Source: Setoptus koraiensis (taxonomy: Eukaryota > Arthropoda). From it: 64,000 nt of DNA. The position numbers and the translations under genes are program-made. Within the stretch, counting starts at the first letter, position 1. Every line of letters begins with the position of its first letter. This document shows, piece by piece, positions 21,854 to 34,100 of this stretch. The stretch is taken from NCBI GenBank assembly GCA_048013815.1, contig CM106585.1, positions 5,580,001 through 5,644,000 of the forward strand, in the 5' to 3' direction. The notes below the pieces were generated by a model. That model was not told the DNA's origin. It searched no databases and was given only the letters and a program-made list of their open reading frames with translations.

Positions 21854-24800
21854 AACAACAGCGGCAATTCATCAAGACTTTCCTGTTTGATGTGGCCATG
21901 CGATGCCCGACACAATTAATCTCGCTGGCGCTGCCACTTTAACGACAATGACATTGAAGCACCTGCCCTAGATGGTCAACGCACGCACTGTGTTGAGATA
22001 GTTTATTGTTGGTTGCTTGCTTGATCCATTGTTTGATCATGATGCAACACGATGATGCAACATGATGATAGGATAATATTAAGCTCGAAATGTATGAAGC
22101 CGGCAACAAGCCATGAGGGCATGAAGGCGGCCTAGCAAAGTTTTATTTGGTGCGCCGATAGATGCTAATTTTGCATTTGCATATTGCTGCTGCTGCTGCC
22201 GCTGCTGTTATTAATACAATTGTTTATTCTGTAAAAAACTAAAATAGAAAATTCACAAAATTAAAGCTCAGCCACACACACACACTCAGCCATCAACAAA
22301 ATTGAGCTGCCAGACGAGACAGCAAGACGCTTAATTTATCACTCCAATTAAGAGTGCAACCAGAACGCTTATAGGCGCGCCGACACAACGCAACAACCTG
22401 TTGCGTTGTGGTCGTGGTTGCTGTTGTTGCATATTGTTGTTGCTGTTGTTGTTGCTGTTGTTGTGTTTACCAAAGGTTTACCAAAGGGTGGCCGTATATT
22501 TCAAGAGATTAAATCACAGCAGTATCAGCGACTGCAATGCAAATTACTCATGCACTCCGACAATCAGTGTGCCAGTGTACGTAATAAACAAAGCACAAAC
22601 AAAACCAATTAATCCTATTACGTCGTTTGTATGTGGCTCATTTATACTTTTACTTTCCTCGAGTCGATTTTTATTCTCTTCGGTTAGATTGCATCACACC
22701 ACAGCCAACAACAAGAAGCCGATTTGCCACAAAGAAGCGGGCGTCGTTAACAAGGACGAGGCCGCCGTTTCTAATTGTGCACTCTCTTTCTATAATGTGT
22801 CTTATCTCTAATAATTAATTCTCCACAATGTGTGTGTCTGTGAAATTGTAATTAGTGATTTAGTGGCGTGCGACAAAATTCAACAATCTTGCCAGCATGT
22901 AGCTGCCTACATGTTTTTGCATCACACCGTGCACATGTCTGTATAAATAGTATGGACCATCTATCAAGTGGTCGCTCAAAGTAGTTTCTATTATTAGTAA
23001 GTAAGCTCCTTGCATAAAATGGCACCCTCTGATATTGTAATTTTATTTTTATTGTTCCAGTGATTGTGCCGTGATTGTGCCGTGATTGCGCCGTGATTGC
23101 GCCGGCGTGTCTCCATTGTCGTCCGAAGAGATCCCTTTCTTTTCGGTGGACTGTGGAGGATCGACAATGGATTTCGCGCAACCCAAGTGTGCGTAATTGT
23201 ATTAGCGCGGCGCGATCAGCTTGTCATGAATTGTCGCCGTCGATTTCACGTCGGCGGACAAAAAATATGAGGTCATTCTGAGCGAGAAAATGCTGTGTTT
23301 ACAGCCGTCGCAGGCTTAATGAAACGGTTATGTTTTGTCAGAATAGATAAGAGCCTAGTGTCAACTTGATAGTTGTCAATCACTGCCAATTCAAGCGTTA
23401 AGCGTCATTGTGTGATGCGCCAATTGCACCCGACAAGACGCATATCCAGAGTTGTCGTATACTGTGTTAAGACCGACTGGCCATTGTGAGTGTGATGCGG
23501 CCAGAGTTTTACGACCGACAATTCTCACAGGATAAAAAATGATTACTTTCGTTGTTGGGTGTGAGATGATAGCTGAGAGATGTGAGCGGTGAGCGGTGCC
23601 AGTGAGACACACTGACTCAACTTGAGACAATTCGAGACAAAAATAATAATGATAATCATTATCGCAATTTATTTATATAACAATATCAAATTTCATCAGG
23701 GGCGATTATGTCAAGTGACAAGAGAAGCAGAAACAGATAGACAGACAGAGAGATATTAATAGAGTCGGTTATTTATGACACTGACCTTGCCATCGCCAGC
23801 CAGATAACACTGCAACTGACTTATAAGTGTTTTTGCTGCTGGACAGGCTCAAATATGTGATACTTTGGCGCTTATTATACATTCATTGTACGAATTCCAG
23901 TTAGTCCATTGAATAACGGCGCCAGTTAACGGCTGCAGTATAATTCGCAAATATCATCCAGATATTCATCATATCGCTGATACCTGCGAACACACACACC
24001 ACAGTATACAATAATAATAAATTGTATTGATGTGATACGTTTTATATGTCAGTGTGTCCCCCCTCGCTGGCTCGCTACTCCTCTCATTCATGCATTTATA
24101 CATGGTGCTCGTATGTTATATGTTACGTTATGTTTCCAAAATGAATACACTTAAATACAAATAAACTTGCACACAAACAAACCACCTGTTTCGGTGATCT
24201 AGATTATTTATGAAGATGAAGAGTGCAATTGAAAACACACACACACACACACCAATTCTTTCTTGAGTGAGAGAGATGGACATTTGTATCATTTGTCTTG
24301 AGTCTGCAACACTTGAACTATTAACTCGTTGACTAAGGCCAAGCGAGATGAAATAGAATGAGTTATTGGAATTACACCTAGACAACTAAGTGAGTCTCAT
24401 CATATCCATCTCTGTTTGTGTTTAATCTCTCTCGCTCGCTCTCTCCACACAAACAACATAATTCTTCGCCTCTTATCTAACTTTATTCCCAAACAAACAA
24501 AGTTAGATAGATTATGCTGATTATTGCTGCACTGGCCGGTGGCTCGCTCATTATTCGTACTCTAATTGATAGCGGTGGTGGTGGTGGTGTTTTCCATCAT
24601 AGGATAAGATAGATGGGATAGATGGGACTATTATTAAGATCCGCACACTTTATCATCAGATTGAATGTCCCATAGACTCTGTCGCCCATTTTCTTTGCCA
24701 CACTTTTATCAAGTCCGAGCAACGAAATTATGTAATGCGGATCAACGATTTAGTTGGGTCATCTCACTAACTTAGTAGATAGAAAGTATCATTGCAAACA

Positions 24801-25792
24801 GTAACAGTAGCACTGGCAAACGTCATCTCTTTCTCTCTCTCTCTCTCTCACATCCTTGACCATCATCATCCTTTCCATATAGCTGCTGATAATAAAGTAG
24901 TTGCCATACAACGACAAACTAATGTCAGCATAATTATGAGTGGCGTCTGATGAGAGATAAGTTTTTTTTTTGTCAAATGCACCAATCAAGAACAAGTTAT
25001 GGCCGACGGTCATAACTGTGTGAGTTGCAGTTGCCGTTTCAATTTCAGTTTTTCGTCTGCTTGTGCTCTTATATATTCACTAGTAGCCACATTGATGATA
25101 TGACGCAATCATAACCGCCGTTACAGTCTAGCAACAAAGGTATGGCGCAATATGAAACTAGTCGATCGATGTAATGAAGAAAAACGTTTTGTCGACTGTC
25201 TTCTTCACTCTGGTTGCACTTGTGGGTGCACCTTGATTATGAGCCGACATTACGTAAGAACAACAACAACAACAACAAAATGTTCTTGATATTGTATAGT
25301 TCACCTGTACACCCAAGCCACATTCACCTGTTAGGCTGCGCATAGCGAGAGTGCGAAAGTCCTGGTCATTGGCGACGAGCTGAAACTTGCTGTGTGCAAT
25401 TAACGTGTGTTTCAACGATGATGACTGTTATTATTATCATTACTATTATTATTATTATCATTATCTTACGAAAAAGATTGAACAACAACAAAAAGTTATA
25501 TTTATATATGCAACTCTACTAACTATACATAGCTTGCCGCATGGAGGGATTAAGTTGATTACATCAATTAATTGAGTGTGTAGGTGCGAATGAAAAGGCG
25601 ATCATCTTGTTGTCATTTTTGGTGGCGCCGTTGCTGCCGTTGCTGCTGCTGCTGCTGTGTTAATGACGATCAGTAGTAATTAGGTGTACAATTAACGTAT
25701 GCATGCTTGTATACTTGTATCTGTATCATTATGATTGTGATGCTGTCTAGCCGTTTGTTTTGCTTTGTTTTGTTGTGATTTGATTTGATTAT

Positions 25793-27151
25793 TCAGGGAC
25801 AGTTAAGAGTGGACTCCACAAGACAGCCAACTGCCCCGAAGTAGCCCTCGTGTTCGAGGAATAACGCCTTCATGGCGCCCTGAGACCAATAATCCATGGC
25901 GTAAGATAATAATTTCATTGATAGTTGATTGACACGCAAAAAGTTGCCAATGAAAACAACTCGCTCAATGCCGGCATTCATGGCGCACATACGAGCTATT
26001 GAACCCAAATTAATTGTCACCATAACTAATGTTGCTCTAGCTAAATCCTCTCTACTAACCGAATCACGCTTATCGCCTGAGATCATATGACCAAAACTGC
26101 TAGCAACCGTGTCGCCCGTAAGACCAAACTTTGGATAGTCGCCACCATAAATATCTTTGACTAATTTGTCGACGTTGGTAGAGTTGCCGCAATTGGCCAA
26201 TTTAATGGCCTCGTCAAACGTACTGCAGCCCGTCAATAAACAACACAAACCGAGAAACGTTCCGCCGCCAATGCTAGAGCCCGATATGCGGCTGTATTGG
26301 GTGGGCGAAGTGACCGCCAATATGCTGACGCCCGACCCAATGTTGACCACTAAATAGGGATAGGGCCGGCTGAAATCGTAGGCGCACTTTGTGCACTGTC
26401 TGTCATTTAGGGGCTCCTGTAAATAGTAACATTCGCTTGGATTGTATTTATCAATATAATGTATGCCGTGTATGACACTGTCGAGCTCGTCAGATTTGCT
26501 TAAATCAATGTTCAATTCGCGCTTAATATCCTGCTCGAATTTGTATGCACCGCCACCTGTCGCACAAACACGATTAATCATATTGGCTAGACCCTTAGAT
26601 TTGGACATGTGCAAAAACATGGGCATTTGGCTTGTCGAAAAGCGTATGAAATGCAATGTGCCGCTACGCTTTTGTATTACGCAATTAGCCATCTCCAAAT
26701 GGGCGTCCCGTCGGCCTGTCGTGCCGTACGCTTTTGTGGATTTCAGATAGCGTCTGATCCTTCTCAATGTGGGCAGTTCCTCTTTTGAGGCCTCGCGAGG
26801 ATCGAAAAATACAATTTTAACCAGAGAGCCGCCAACATCGATACCGAACCAGGGCATGTTGGCGCCATCTATCAGTAGAGGCCTCTTTCTGGGCGTTACG
26901 TAAGTTATAGAGTGGCCATTGCTATCATGGTTGTTGTTGTTGTTGTTGTTATTGTTGTTGTTATTATTATCGTCTAGTGTCTCAGTGTTGATGGGTTGCT
27001 GGTGCTGTTGCTGGCTATTAGGGCCACCAACACTATGAGTGGCATCTCTGGAACGTCTCTGACGCAAACGATTTTGAACCACCGGTCGGTGATGATGCTG
27101 ATCTTGGGCCATTGTAAATCGTCTCCACCCTTCGTATGACCTTTTATCCAT
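25793..27151 (-). CDS. PANK: Pantothenate kinase (type II, PANK/fumble family)
   Basis: This single-exon, 452-residue protein catalyses the first, rate-setting step of coenzyme A synthesis, phosphorylation of pantothenate (family role). The first ~95 residues are low complexity with a 13-Asn run (62-74). The kinase core starts with the phosphate motif [11 protein letters not shown] (103-113). It continues with [11 protein letters not shown], whose Glu matches the proposed catalytic glutamate, then [61 protein letters not shown] and [12 protein letters not shown]. All are strongly conserved with PANK1-3, and the C-terminus ends at the expected place. The ATG at 27151 gives a longer variable N-terminus; Met14 (MAQDQ) is an alternative start. 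Isoform (mitochondrial or cytosolic) cannot be decided from sequence. Confidence 0.97.
   Translation of the reverse strand: MDKRSYEGWRRFTMAQDQHHHRPVVQNRLRQRRSRDATHSVGGPNSQQQHQQPINTETLDDNNNNNNNNNNNNNHDSNGHSITYVTPRKRPLLIDGANMPWFGIDVGGSLVKIVFFDPREASKEELPTLRRIRRYLKSTKAYGTTGRRDAHLEMANCVIQKRSGTLHFIRFSTSQMPMFLHMSKSKGLANMINRVCATGGGAYKFEQDIKRELNIDLSKSDELDSVIHGIHYIDKYNPSECYYLQEPLNDRQCTKCAYDFSRPYPYLVVNIGSGVSILAVTSPTQYSRISGSSIGGGTFLGLCCLLTGCSTFDEAIKLANCGNSTNVDKLVKDIYGGDYPKFGLTGDTVASSFGHMISGDKRDSVSREDLARATLVMVTINLGSIARMCAMNAGIERVVFIGNFLRVNQLSMKLLSYAMDYWSQGAMKALFLEHEGYFGAVGCLVESTLNCP
26933..26968. repeat. GTT/ATT trinucleotide run encoding poly-Asn
   Basis: Trinucleotide repeat inside the pantothenate kinase coding region; on the minus strand it gives AAC/AAT codons. 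Length polymorphism would change only the disordered N-terminus. Confidence 0.8.
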
Positions 27152-28749
27152 CGAGAAAAAGAATGATAGCCGCGGTACAATTATGCTGGCAATTGTACGA
27201 TGAAACGCTCTACTCTAATTGCCTATGCGGTGTCGTGTTGTTACGTAATTTTGACTACTCAATTGACCATAACATTTTGGCCATGTATGTTTTGCTTCTC
27301 TAAGTGTCTAAATATATAAATAAAGTTGAATTAGTTGTTGAGAGCTGATTTACTAAAATACAAATCATACACGTTCAGGTTGGGTCGCGGGCTGACAAAT
27401 AAACCCGACGAGGCAATCAGGCCAGCGTGTGCCTCCCTTAATTGTAACACCTGTTATTTGGGACAATTTTAACTTCAATACGACGGCCACCTTTGTTGGT
27501 AGTCCATAAAGACGCTGACCAATATTTTTGGGTTTACGATCATTAGATCGTGGTCCTAATCACAATTGTTGACAACACAAAAGGCGCTGGCGACTATGTG
27601 TTTTTAGATTTGTTTCAACTACCAGCTTCGGTACCTACTAACATCTATAATGTACTAATAGTTTTTTTCTTCTTCTCATATGTACTTTTTACAGTCGGTG
27701 TTGTCACTGATGATGATCATGATGTTGTTGTTGTTGTTGTCGCTGTTGTTGTTATTGTCGCACTAATACCGCTGCTACTGATGATGTTGTTCAAGAGATG
27801 AATACAAATAAACACCATCATTATCGTAACCATATGTGTGCTATTATGCGATTGTTTCATATCAAATCACAAATTTGATAACTCTCTCTGTCTACCATGG
27901 TATTATAAAACAAAATGTTAGTAATATGGCATATTTGTTTATTATATGCCATTATGTGATGTATATAAGTAAGTAAACCTGTGCTCGGCTAGCTGGCTTC
28001 AGCGCCAAATAATACACTAATGAGCCCGCCTCAATTATCATCAAGTGTGCAATAGTCTATCTTGCCATCTATCTGCCTCTTGAAATCTTTGTGCGGCTCT
28101 CTCTTGTAATAACATTAGTAATAAACTAACCACTTGTTGTTAGTTGATATAACCATAGAAGAAAACAACTACAACATCGCGCGCATACGTTAAAATCGTG
28201 TTCTATAGATAATCAATAGATGAAGTAGATATGATGAGAGAGATAAAGTTGGTAGTTAGCTAATTTATCATCCCCCACACTTAAGAAATCCTAATTCTGC
28301 TCAGTCCCAATCTCAACAATCCGGCTCTAGTGGTGGTATATCCGTCTAAATCTCCTCCCAACAAATCGCCATTTTAGATCAAATAAAGAAAATTTTATCA
28401 TGACAACGTTGATGACAAAAGCCTCTGTGTGATTCTACAGCTTTATGACCAGGCGAAGTTTATTCTGTTGTGTAGAGTTAATCAGAAATAACTGATTCTC
28501 AAATAAAAATAATAAAAAAAAACATTCTTTGTCCTCAATTAGTTTCTACCAGTGGTCCTCGTGAAATCACCTCATAAGCGTCATGACCAAGAAGGTGGAC
28601 GGGATAGTATTCTCTACCGGTTATTGTTCACTACTTGAAAGATACGGTAAACAACTTTTAGTTTACCGATACCAATACAATCACTGCCTTACTATCAATA
28701 CTGTAGTTAAAATCTCACTACTATGCAATGCCAAGTTGTTCACTGTTTG
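27152..28749. other. Gap: non-coding
   Basis: This is upstream of pantothenate kinase and downstream of the TFIP11-like gene. It contains a GTT-rich stretch (27715-27760) and AT-rich sequence. A TATATAAATAAA near 27309 may belong to the pantothenate kinase 5' region. Nothing coding was recognised. Confidence 0.5.
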
Positions 28750-28755
28750 TTTATT
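28750..28755 (-). terminator. Polyadenylation signal overlapping the TFIP11-like stop
   Basis: The minus strand reads GAATAAACA across the end of the gene; the TAA stop (28753-28751) is inside AATAAA. Confidence 0.6.
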
Positions 28756-29926
28756 CAAGTAACAACTCGTCTAGGCTCCTGGGCAACCATTGGTTATTAA
28801 CTTCGCAGTATATTACTTTGTTGTCAAGATAAACTTTATGGTAACTTCTATCATCGCCCAATTTGTAAATTTGCTTACAATCATGGCTTTTTCCTAGCAT
28901 CGGCATGAATTGAAGTCCTTTGCTTGTTACCCGCTGCTCAATCAACTCTTTGAAATTCATGCTACTACTATCGACAGTAGGCCCTGCACTGGACATGGAC
29001 TGATTGTTTCTCAGCTTATACTTTGCATAAACAGTATATTTGAATGAGCTTAGTTCCTCGTGTCTAGTTACAGCAGTGTTCAAAAGATCCAAAACACACC
29101 GACGAAAGTATTTCATTGTGTCTAAGTTAAGAAGATTGCTTAATGATTTCTTCCATTCAAGGTACCAATCGGCAACACGGTTGTAATCGGGCAAAGTGAG
29201 GAGCCATCTCTTCAGTACACGTATATAGTTTCTGCAAAATATCTTATCCAATGACTCAATCGGTCTTGTCGAGGAATCTTTAAACAGCCTTTGTAAAATA
29301 GGGAAGGCAAATGTTTGTATTAAGTAATCATGATATCGGGGTGTTATGGATGGTATCGATTTGAGAATGTCCCAGAAGTATTCCATGTCAAGTTTTTGAT
29401 TACTTTCCAATGTCTGAAGATTCTTCATTGCTTCAAGAACAACTTGAGAATCGGATATCTGAGTATTTTTCTTATCGAGATCTTCATACAATAAACTCAA
29501 CTCTTGTTCATAGCATTTCCTTTTTTGGATCTCTTGTTCAATCAAACATTGAGTTTCAGCAATGTATTTTTGGTTGGAAGTTATCAATAGTTTTAGAATA
29601 CGACGTACTTCATCCTGTTGTTCGACTTCATTCGCATCGGATGCTATAGACCCAGACTCCTCGTCAGTATCCTCCTCAAAGTCATGAATGTAATTCAATT
29701 CACTCCTGTAATCTTTTTCTGGTTCCTCTCGTTGGTCCTTGTTTTTTCGTTTAAAACCTAGAGTCCCCCTGCCCTTGCACACCTCGACCTGTATCGGCTC
29801 AGTTATGCCCTTGCTATCTTTGCCCAGTCCTTGACCCGGCTTGTAGCCCATTTTCTCCAACAACTTGGAGCCGATCCCCTTGGTGTGTTTCTCCCATTCT
29901 CCGATAGAGTTGGTGGATTTGGCCAT
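28751..29926 (-). CDS. TFIP11: Shortened TFIP11/Ntr1-like G-patch spliceosome disassembly factor
   Basis: The 391-residue ORF starts almost at the G-patch (residues about 15-60; KGIGSKLLEKMGYKPGQGLG). It continues through an acidic linker and a charged helical region (about 100-165) into the GCFC-like domain (WDILKSIPSITPRYHDYLIQ, then RVADWYLEWKKSLSNLLN). It ends with the typical TFIP11 C-terminus (FKELIEQRVTSKGLQFMPML, NNQWLPRSLDELL). TFIP11/Ntr1 stimulates the DHX15/Prp43 helicase through its G-patch to dismantle spliceosomes (family knowledge). Metazoan TFIP11 is usually about 830 residues, so the N-terminal TIP_N region (about 145 residues) and much of the middle are missing. The frame is uninterrupted and both ends align, so this looks like a compact gene or a reduced paralogue rather than a broken one. 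AATAAA overlaps the stop codon. Confidence 0.92.
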   Translation of the reverse strand: MAKSTNSIGEWEKHTKGIGSKLLEKMGYKPGQGLGKDSKGITEPIQVEVCKGRGTLGFKRKNKDQREEPEKDYRSELNYIHDFEEDTDEESGSIASDANEVEQQDEVRRILKLLITSNQKYIAETQCLIEQEIQKRKCYEQELSLLYEDLDKKNTQISDSQVVLEAMKNLQTLESNQKLDMEYFWDILKSIPSITPRYHDYLIQTFAFPILQRLFKDSSTRPIESLDKIFCRNYIRVLKRWLLTLPDYNRVADWYLEWKKSLSNLLNLDTMKYFRRCVLDLLNTAVTRHEELSSFKYTVYAKYKLRNNQSMSSAGPTVDSSSMNFKELIEQRVTSKGLQFMPMLGKSHDCKQIYKLGDDRSYHKVYLDNKVIYCEVNNQWLPRSLDELLLE

Positions 29927-31167
29927 CTTTTTTTTGTGCGTACAATCTAATCGTAGATTATTAGAGTATTAATCTCAGCATAGACTCAATAGTTTTAATA
30001 AATATTTATATATTTGTATATACAAACTCTGACAGTGTTTCTCCATTTGAAGCCGACAATGGAGAGAAGAGAAAAAAAAAATACAACCGCATGCTGACAA
30101 CCATATGATCCAAAGACATGCGAGAGCGCGCACAATTGTTTGTTTTGAAACGCGCTTCTTGTTCGTTTACATCATGGTCTCACAAGTGAGTGTTGTCAGT
30201 GTTTTGTTGAAGATGGTGTCGGCGGAGAGATTATTTTCCCTGTTGTCCGATAATGTGAATCTCTCCGAACTGTGGATTCACCAAAAAAATACGGGTGACA
30301 TGTATCCAAATATTGACAATATTTTGTTAATGCTACCACAGTAGCAGATGTGCGCGATTGATTTCCAAATTGGAAATTCCAACGGGATAGATCCGAGAGA
30401 ATAACATTTCTTGAACGAACACTTGATTTCATCAATTGATTAATATTCATCGATTGCGTTCCCCAGTCTCGACGCTTATAGAGACGGAACGCCCGATGTT
30501 CGTTCGACAAAAGTCACACAGAGGGCCAGTTGGCCGAACCAAATTCACCTGGTGAAATCTCGTTCATCATAGTTCGCCCGGAATAAAACGACATAAGACC
30601 CGGTGACGGTAATAAGGTGCACGATTGTTCGGTCGAGACGTTCGCTCGCATTCGTTCGATCAAGACGTTAGCTTGCATTCGAGTATCGAAGGATCGAGCT
30701 TGACTGGCTGACAATTGGAGAAAACAACAATCAAACAAAAGTTGGCTCGGACAACTTGAACAGACACACCCCCGTGCATCACGATGGCCAAAAGAACTCT
30801 TTAATGCCCCAGTAGCGCTCTCGTCGCCAGCGTTTAGTTATGCCAGTGCGGGATTGAATGCATAGCTGTCGCTGGTGGGCTCGCATGCCCACATTACATG
30901 TGTACATTTATAGGAAATTTCAGGTTACCGACATTCGCTCACATGATGCATCGCATTTAATTATACACCAATGCCCTGCGTGTGTATTGTCTAAAATTGG
31001 TCGAATGTAATTTATGAATTGTCGCACATCTACAATGACATAACTGATTTTACCCGCATCATCATTGTGTGTCGATATATATTTTATTAATAAGCTGAAA
31101 ATTCATTCTTCAAATAGCCACTTCTGATGTCCAAAAATAGAGCCAACTTACAATAATTATTATCATC
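29927..31167. other. Gap: divergent promoter region between TFIP11-like gene and CABIN1
   Basis: About 1.24 kb separates the two divergently transcribed start codons. It includes two imperfect copies of a ~28-bp GTTCG..CAAGACGTT..GCATTCG unit (about 30630-30685). A small open stretch at 30105-30344 has no recognisable product. A shared promoter is plausible but unproven. Confidence 0.5.
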
Positions 31168-34100
31168 ATGAAGATCCGTGCTTTAAACGAACAAGATGCC
31201 GTTAGTCTGACCTCGGAGGAGAGCCAAAATGACAGCCAAGTTGTGATAACACGAGAGGCTCGAGAGGATAAATATTTTGAGTCATACAAAGAGGCTCTAG
31301 CAGCCATCAAATTGTCCAACAAGGACACCGCTAGGAATATTCTCGAGGACCTTGCAGAACAATTGGAAAGTGTTGAACAAAGTGAGGATGACCTGTACAA
31401 ACTCAAGTATTCCGTCTTGAAAAATCTCGCTTTATTAAATGATTGCGATGTCAGTGATTATTTAGATGCCCTAAAGATTGACGACACAGATGTTAGTCTA
31501 TGGATTAAAACAGGTGATTGTGCTATGAAGGAGGGCGACACATCGTTTGCTAGACTCAGTTATGAGAAAGCTTTATCCCTCAATCCGAGAAACTGGTTGG
31601 CCGTGGATCACCTTCTAGACTGTTATTACATATTAGATTTATTTTCAGATCTGTACGATCTCTGCCTCAGTATATTAGATTCAAATCCGGCTTACAAGAA
31701 AGCCACAATTCTTTTACAAGACTGTATGAGATCGGGTATTGGTAGATCTCTGTATGCTGGTCAATCAGTGACAAAAAAATCGAATCTCTCCTACGTTGAT
31801 ATGCAAACTGTTTTGGAACCACTCAATGAACTCAAGAAAAAACGACAGCAAATCTACGAGGATGACCAAAAGAAGGTCAAACGGACAAGGATTGCTCTGA
31901 ATCTGGATACCACTAGAACTCAATCTCTAAATTCGTTCATTAATTATCTACTCAAGACCTATGAGCGTTTTTACAAACAAGGTCTAACGAGTCTGACCCC
32001 AATAGATATATCTGTGAACTCGTCTTTGGCTAACAGCACATCAACAAACCAAATTATTGGCTCAAGCATGATGGATACAATGCCAGATTCAGGCAACAGT
32101 AATTGCAATAGTGATGGGAACTATGAATCGGAAAAGTCCAAGAATGATGTTACCATGGCTGATGAGAGTGATGCCAACAAATCCAACAGCAAGGCTAACA
32201 AGACAAATTCTTCCAATAATAGAATTAGCAATACATCTTTTTCTCATTTACTTTTTCCGGTAGAGTTCAGTGACAAGAGGCGATCAAGTAGAAATCGGTC
32301 CGCATCCAATCATCCTGATCTTTATAATGAAAAAATAAAGTTTGACGAATTGAATGATCTCTTGCCGATCGACATTCGAATCGGCGCTTTAGAGCGACTA
32401 CAATACAAAGAAAAAGAGGCTGCAAAAAAGAAAGAAAATGAAGAGAAGGTTGAAGAAGACACAACTCATGAAAGTACCTTAGAGGCTGAAAAAGAAAGTC
32501 AGATAATTCAGGATATTGCGGAGGCAATCTGCCGAGAAAAAGATAAAAGTCAAGCTCAGAGAACCAACATGAAGTTCCATGAAATCCTGAATGTGATTCT
32601 TACAAAACTAGCATCGAAAAAACACAACATTTTGCCGGACATCTTCTCCAAATTATACAGAATATACAGATCCATATCGGCACTTCCTAATGATGCTTTC
32701 TTTGAGATAAATACACCAAATGGGATCGCTATCGAAGAATTATGGTTGAGTTTGGCCGCAAACGAAATGTGTTTTGATTTCAAAGAATGCTCTTTTCTGT
32801 TGCGTGCCCTAGATCAACTGAGTCTTCATTTGGAAGCCAATCAGCATAAGGAATTTTTGGTTCGGCTCTTCTTGGTGATGGGCATCAATAAAAGTAGACA
32901 AGAGTACCTCGAAGCTGCTCTATCGGAGCTCAACGAAGACACTAAGATCTATGCATCAAAAAGAAAAGTTATCACGAGAGCTTATATCAAAACTCTAATT
33001 GAAAGCATGGATCAGGATGATTCTATCATAGCTATCTCTGAAGATATAGACAATTCTCATGATCTCATAAACACCTTGTCAACAAAATCTGAGACAGAAA
33101 TGAGCGACAAAGAGATATCTGCCCTGTGTACTGCTATAGTAAACACCCAGCTATGGCAACGCGGATTAGATATTCTCAACAAACGTAAAGATATCAACTC
33201 AGACATACTTATCGACACAATAAATACCTGCCTCAAGAATGGAGCTATGATGGACGCTCTCTTAGCGACGAAACTATGCAAAGAAGCCATCAATGGTAAT
33301 AAACCGAGAATCTGGACTTGCTTGTATAGGGGATGGATGTCGCTACTTTTAACAGAAAAAGATCTCAGTGATGACGATATCGACAAAATGGATAGGTTCT
33401 TTGCTCTGGGACACCAGACCCTAGGAAAACGGGGTGTGTGTACTTCAGATAGTGGAGAGTTTCTGATGTTATTCATCAAGCATTCAACTGCAGATCGTGA
33501 TGACTATGATGAACGAGAAGTTTCTAGCGCATGCAATTGCTTATTTGGATATCCGAACAAAAAGTCATCAAATACTTTGGCAGGACACAAACCGGCAAGA
33601 ATATCCCTGACTTGGGATCACGCCCAAACTATTTATCATTATTTTGTGCCTGATGAACTACCTACTTATCTGAGTCTATTACGAAAAGCAGGGTTGACTG
33701 GAGAATTGGAGCAACTTTTTAGAGAAATTGTGGCCATTGTCCCAAGTGAATATGATCCTAGTCCACTTGTTGCACCTATTAACGACTACATAGAAAAAGG
33801 TCAGGATTTGATTGAAGTTATAGATCTAGAGGAAGATCTGGTCCTTAAAAACATCTACTACTTCTTGGCTGATTACTATTTCAAGAACAAGGAATTTAGT
33901 CGCGCAAAACAATTCTACGCGTATGATTTGGCTCTTAACCCGAGCAGATTTGATTCATGGGCTGCTTCAGCTTTGATAAGAGCTAACGAGATAGACAAAG
34001 CGCTAACTAACGGAACTGTTTCTTGTGAAGACATAATTAGCGGTCCATTCCACCAATTAGCGTGTTCTGCATTGCGTTGCTTTGAACGAGCCACCAAATT

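Larger units (their letters stand above)
19546..25792. other. Gap: 6.2 kb non-coding, repeat-rich
   Basis: It lies upstream of the Frizzled/LDLa gene and downstream of pantothenate kinase, both on the minus strand, so it probably holds the former's promoter and 5' UTR. It contains a 12-bp minisatellite (20243-20300), a GC-rich palindrome (21182-21203), CAA/CAG runs (21826-21862), GTT runs (22410-22465), CA runs (24236-24254) and CT runs (24830-24850). A TATATATA occurs near 19984. I see no convincing gene; the open stretches are simple-repeat translations. Confidence 0.6.

Noticed and set aside
22401-22811. 136-codon plus-strand open frame
   Set aside because: Starts in a GTT/GCT run giving poly-Leu/Cys; the rest overlaps other frames equally open and matches nothing.
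31110-31406. Minus-strand open frame over the CABIN1 start
   Set aside because: Shadow of the CABIN1 coding frame.
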